Part shown: positions 5,116 to 7,152 of the stretch, piece after piece
How positions within the stretch are numbered: the first letter of the stretch is position 1
How the letters are laid out: each line of letters opens with the position of its first letter
DNA from: VGWB01 sp964614245
Lineage (GTDB): Bacteria > Bacteroidota > Ignavibacteria > UBA10030
Reading direction: 5' to 3'
NCBI GenBank assembly: GCA_964614245.1
Contig: CAZTKU010000152.1
Span: 1 to 7,152 of the forward strand
Length of the DNA stretch: 7,152 nucleotides
The notes under the pieces: model-generated
What the model was told of the DNA's origin: nothing
The model's input: only the letters and a program-made list of their open reading frames with translations
Databases searched by the model: none
Position numbers and translations under genes: made by a program

Positions 5116-7131
5116 ATGCCTTTTCAACTTGTTTCCGACTACAAGCCCAGCGGCGACCAGCCTGAGGCGATCAAGCAGCTTATTGAAGGGGTGCTCCGCG
5201 GCGACCGCTACCAGACGCTCCTCGGCGTCACCGGCAGCGGGAAAACTTTCACGATTTCGAATGTGATTCAGCACGTCAACAAGCCCGTGCTGGTGATGTC
5301 TCACAACAAGACACTCGCCGCGCAGCTGTATGGTGAGTTCAGGAGCTTCTTTCCAAAGAATCGCGTCGAGTTCTTCATCAGTTACTACGATTACTACCAG
5401 CCGGAAGCGTACGTCCCCGCCACGGATACCTACATCGCCAAAGACTCCTCGATCAACGACGAGATTGACCGCCTGCGGTTGCGCGCGACGAGCGCGCTGT
5501 TAAGCGGCGACCCGAATGTCATCGTCGTCGCGTCCGTGAGCTGCATCTACGGCATCGGGGCGCCGGAGGAGTGGATCTCCCAAACGCTTCCTCTGCGCAA
5601 AGGAGAGAAGGTCGGCCGCAACGCAATCCTCAAGAAATTGCTCGACATGCTGTACATGCGGAACGACTACGAGTTCTCGCGCGGGTCGTTTCGGGTTCGC
5701 GGCGATGTCGTCGAGATCATTCCCGGTTATGAAAATGAAGAAGCCATTCGCATCGAGTTCCTTGGCGACGAGATCGAGCGGCTTTCCTACATCCAGAAGA
5801 CGGATGGCAGAATTATCGCTGAGACGGACTTCGAGATCGTCTATCCTGCCAAGCAATTCATAACGACGCGTCCGAGTATTGAACGGGCGCTGAAGAGTAT
5901 CGATGTGGAATTGAAGGAGCGATTGCCCGAACTTCGCGCTCAGGGCAAACTGCTCGAGGCCCAGCGGCTCGAACAGCGCACGCGGTTCGATATGGAGATG
6001 ATGCGAGAGATCGGACACTGCTCGGGCATCGAGAACTACTCGCGCCATCTGGCGGGGAGGCCGCCCGGTTCCCGTCCCTACTGCCTGCTCGACTACTTCC
6101 CGAAGGACTTCCTGACCGTCATCGATGAATCGCACGTGACGGCGCCGCAGATTCGAGGAATGTATCACGGGGATCGCTCGCGCAAGGAGACGCTCGTGCA
6201 ATATGGATTCCGCCTCCCCTCCGCACTCGACAACCGTCCGCTGACATTTGATGAATGGGAATCGATGGTGAACCAGATCATCTTTGTGAGCGCTACGCCC
6301 GGTGATCTCGAGCTGGAGAGGTGCAAAGGGGTCGTTGTCGAGCAAGTCATTCGTCCAACGGGACTCGTTGACCCGGCAGTGGATGTGCGACCGAGCAAGC
6401 ATCAGATTGATGACCTGATCGCGGAGATTCGCGGGCGCGCCGCGAAGAAGGAGCGGGTTCTCGTTACGACGCTCACAAAGCGCATGGCAGAAGATCTCAC
6501 GGAATATCTCCTGGGTATCGGCGTTAAGGTGCGCTACATTCACTCAGAGGTCGATGCGCTCGAGCGTGTGGAAATTCTGCGCGACCTGCGCCTGGGCGAT
6601 TTTGACGTTCTCGTCGGCGTCAATTTGCTTCGGGAAGGGCTTGATTTACCCGAGGTGTCGATGGTCGCGATCATTGATGCAGACAAGGAGGGCTTCCTCC
6701 GCTCGGATCGCTCGTTGATCCAGACAGCCGGACGGACGGCTCGCAATGTCAACGGGAAAGTTGTTCTGTATGCTGATACGGTCACAGGCTCGATGCAACG
6801 AATGATTGACGAGACGAACCGCCGGAGACGGAAGCAGGCAGAGTACAACGAGGCTCACGGCATTACCCCTGCCACGATCTACAAATCCATCGAAGAAGTG
6901 CTTGCGGCGACGGCAATCGCTGATGTTGCTGCCCAGCGTGCCGCGAGGAAGGAGCAGGCAAAAGTCGCTCACGTCTCCGATTCCGTTGTCAAGTATCTCA
7001 CCGCTGAACAGCGAAAAGACCTGCTCGCCGAATTGAAGGCAGAAATGACGAGAGCGGCAAAGGATCTGGAATTCGAACGAGCTGCTGAACTCCGCGATGA
7101 AATAGAGCGCTTGGAAAATGCGCGCAAGTAA
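5116..7131 (+). CDS. uvrB: UvrABC excision nuclease subunit B
   Basis: UvrB is the damage-verifying, DNA-loading helicase-like subunit of nucleotide excision repair; it receives damaged sites from UvrA and recruits UvrC. From the ATG at 5116 it has 671 residues, close to the 673 of E. coli. Visible elements: the N-terminal FQLVSDYKPSGDQPEAI; Walker A GVTGSGKT (37-44); the damage-probing beta-hairpin around YYDYYQPEAYVP (90-101); the Walker B-like DESH (337-340); VSATPGDLE (391-399); GVNLLREGLDLPEV (501-514); QTAGRTARN (536-544); and a C-terminal UVR domain (about 636-668, with LEFERAAELRDEI) for UvrC binding. A TTG at 5104 would add four residues right after an in-frame stop, but ATG fits the family N-terminus. 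Neither start has a good Shine-Dalgarno. No LexA-type operator is seen. The residues expected for activity are present. Confidence 0.98.
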   Translation: MPFQLVSDYKPSGDQPEAIKQLIEGVLRGDRYQTLLGVTGSGKTFTISNVIQHVNKPVLVMSHNKTLAAQLYGEFRSFFPKNRVEFFISYYDYYQPEAYVPATDTYIAKDSSINDEIDRLRLRATSALLSGDPNVIVVASVSCIYGIGAPEEWISQTLPLRKGEKVGRNAILKKLLDMLYMRNDYEFSRGSFRVRGDVVEIIPGYENEEAIRIEFLGDEIERLSYIQKTDGRIIAETDFEIVYPAKQFITTRPSIERALKSIDVELKERLPELRAQGKLLEAQRLEQRTRFDMEMMREIGHCSGIENYSRHLAGRPPGSRPYCLLDYFPKDFLTVIDESHVTAPQIRGMYHGDRSRKETLVQYGFRLPSALDNRPLTFDEWESMVNQIIFVSATPGDLELERCKGVVVEQVIRPTGLVDPAVDVRPSKHQIDDLIAEIRGRAAKKERVLVTTLTKRMAEDLTEYLLGIGVKVRYIHSEVDALERVEILRDLRLGDFDVLVGVNLLREGLDLPEVSMVAIIDADKEGFLRSDRSLIQTAGRTARNVNGKVVLYADTVTGSMQRMIDETNRRRRKQAEYNEAHGITPATIYKSIEEVLAATAIADVAAQRAARKEQAKVAHVSDSVVKYLTAEQRKDLLAELKAEMTRAAKDLEFERAAELRDEIERLENARK

Positions 7132-7152
7132 GTTATAAGTTGAAGGTTGTAG
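7130..7152 (+). repeat. Short tandem heptamer run at the uvrB stop codon (truncated by the window)
   Basis: Starting in the uvrB TAA, the sequence reads AAGTTAT, AAGTTGA, AGGTTGT, AG with strict 7-nt phase, consensus A(A/G)GTT(G/A)N. It resembles the heptamers before uvrB, with AGTTG in place of AATTG. The window ends inside it, so the full length and any terminator are not visible. Confidence 0.5.

Noticed and set aside
5500..6543. Minus-strand open frame of 347 codons inside uvrB
   Set aside because: It lies wholly antisense to conserved uvrB motifs, and its composition (many R, L, H, V and D, no motif) is that of a shadow frame.

Overview
This 7.15 kb window looks like ordinary chromosome from a Gram-negative bacterium of moderately high GC. 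Two M16 peptidases carry Sec signals and an upstream small protein carries a lipobox, so an envelope with a periplasm is implied. The tandem M16 pair, the small lipoprotein with a DUF4296-like pattern, the LolA-like tail on the second peptidase and a TATATTG-type -10 box suggest the Bacteroidota/Ignavibacteria (FCB) side of the tree. That placement is an inference from gene style; no marker was aligned.

Layout. On the minus strand, transcribed right to left from about 4400, is a compact three-gene unit: a small lipoprotein (4391-4065), a catalytically complete M16 zinc peptidase (4032-2539) and a larger M16-like protein that has lost the HxxEH zinc site and gained a LolA-like C-terminal domain (2526-394). 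The gaps are 32 and 12 nt, and a strong Rho-independent terminator (368-331) closes the unit. Next on the same strand is the N-terminal half of a YhhQ/VUT-family queuosine-precursor transporter (starts at 313, runs off the window at base 1). On the plus strand, a 154-nt divergent promoter region separates the lipoprotein from an unrecognised 151-residue cytosolic protein (4546-5001). A 114-nt spacer follows, then a complete uvrB (5116-7131).

How the genes relate. The minus-strand trio probably makes an envelope proteolysis module: an active M16 subunit, a non-catalytic partner and a lipoprotein of unknown role. The transporter, the 151-residue protein and uvrB have no evident functional link to the trio or to each other.

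Non-coding structure is the less ordinary part. The spacer before uvrB holds two runs of 7-nt-phased ATTG-type repeats that are also partly inverted copies of each other, around a 12-bp perfect palindrome. A related heptamer run begins at the uvrB stop codon. The divergent promoter region has an interrupted inverted repeat overlapping the -35 and -10 boxes of the plus-strand promoter. I found no CRISPR array, tRNA, rRNA, insertion sequence, defence system or clear new system.
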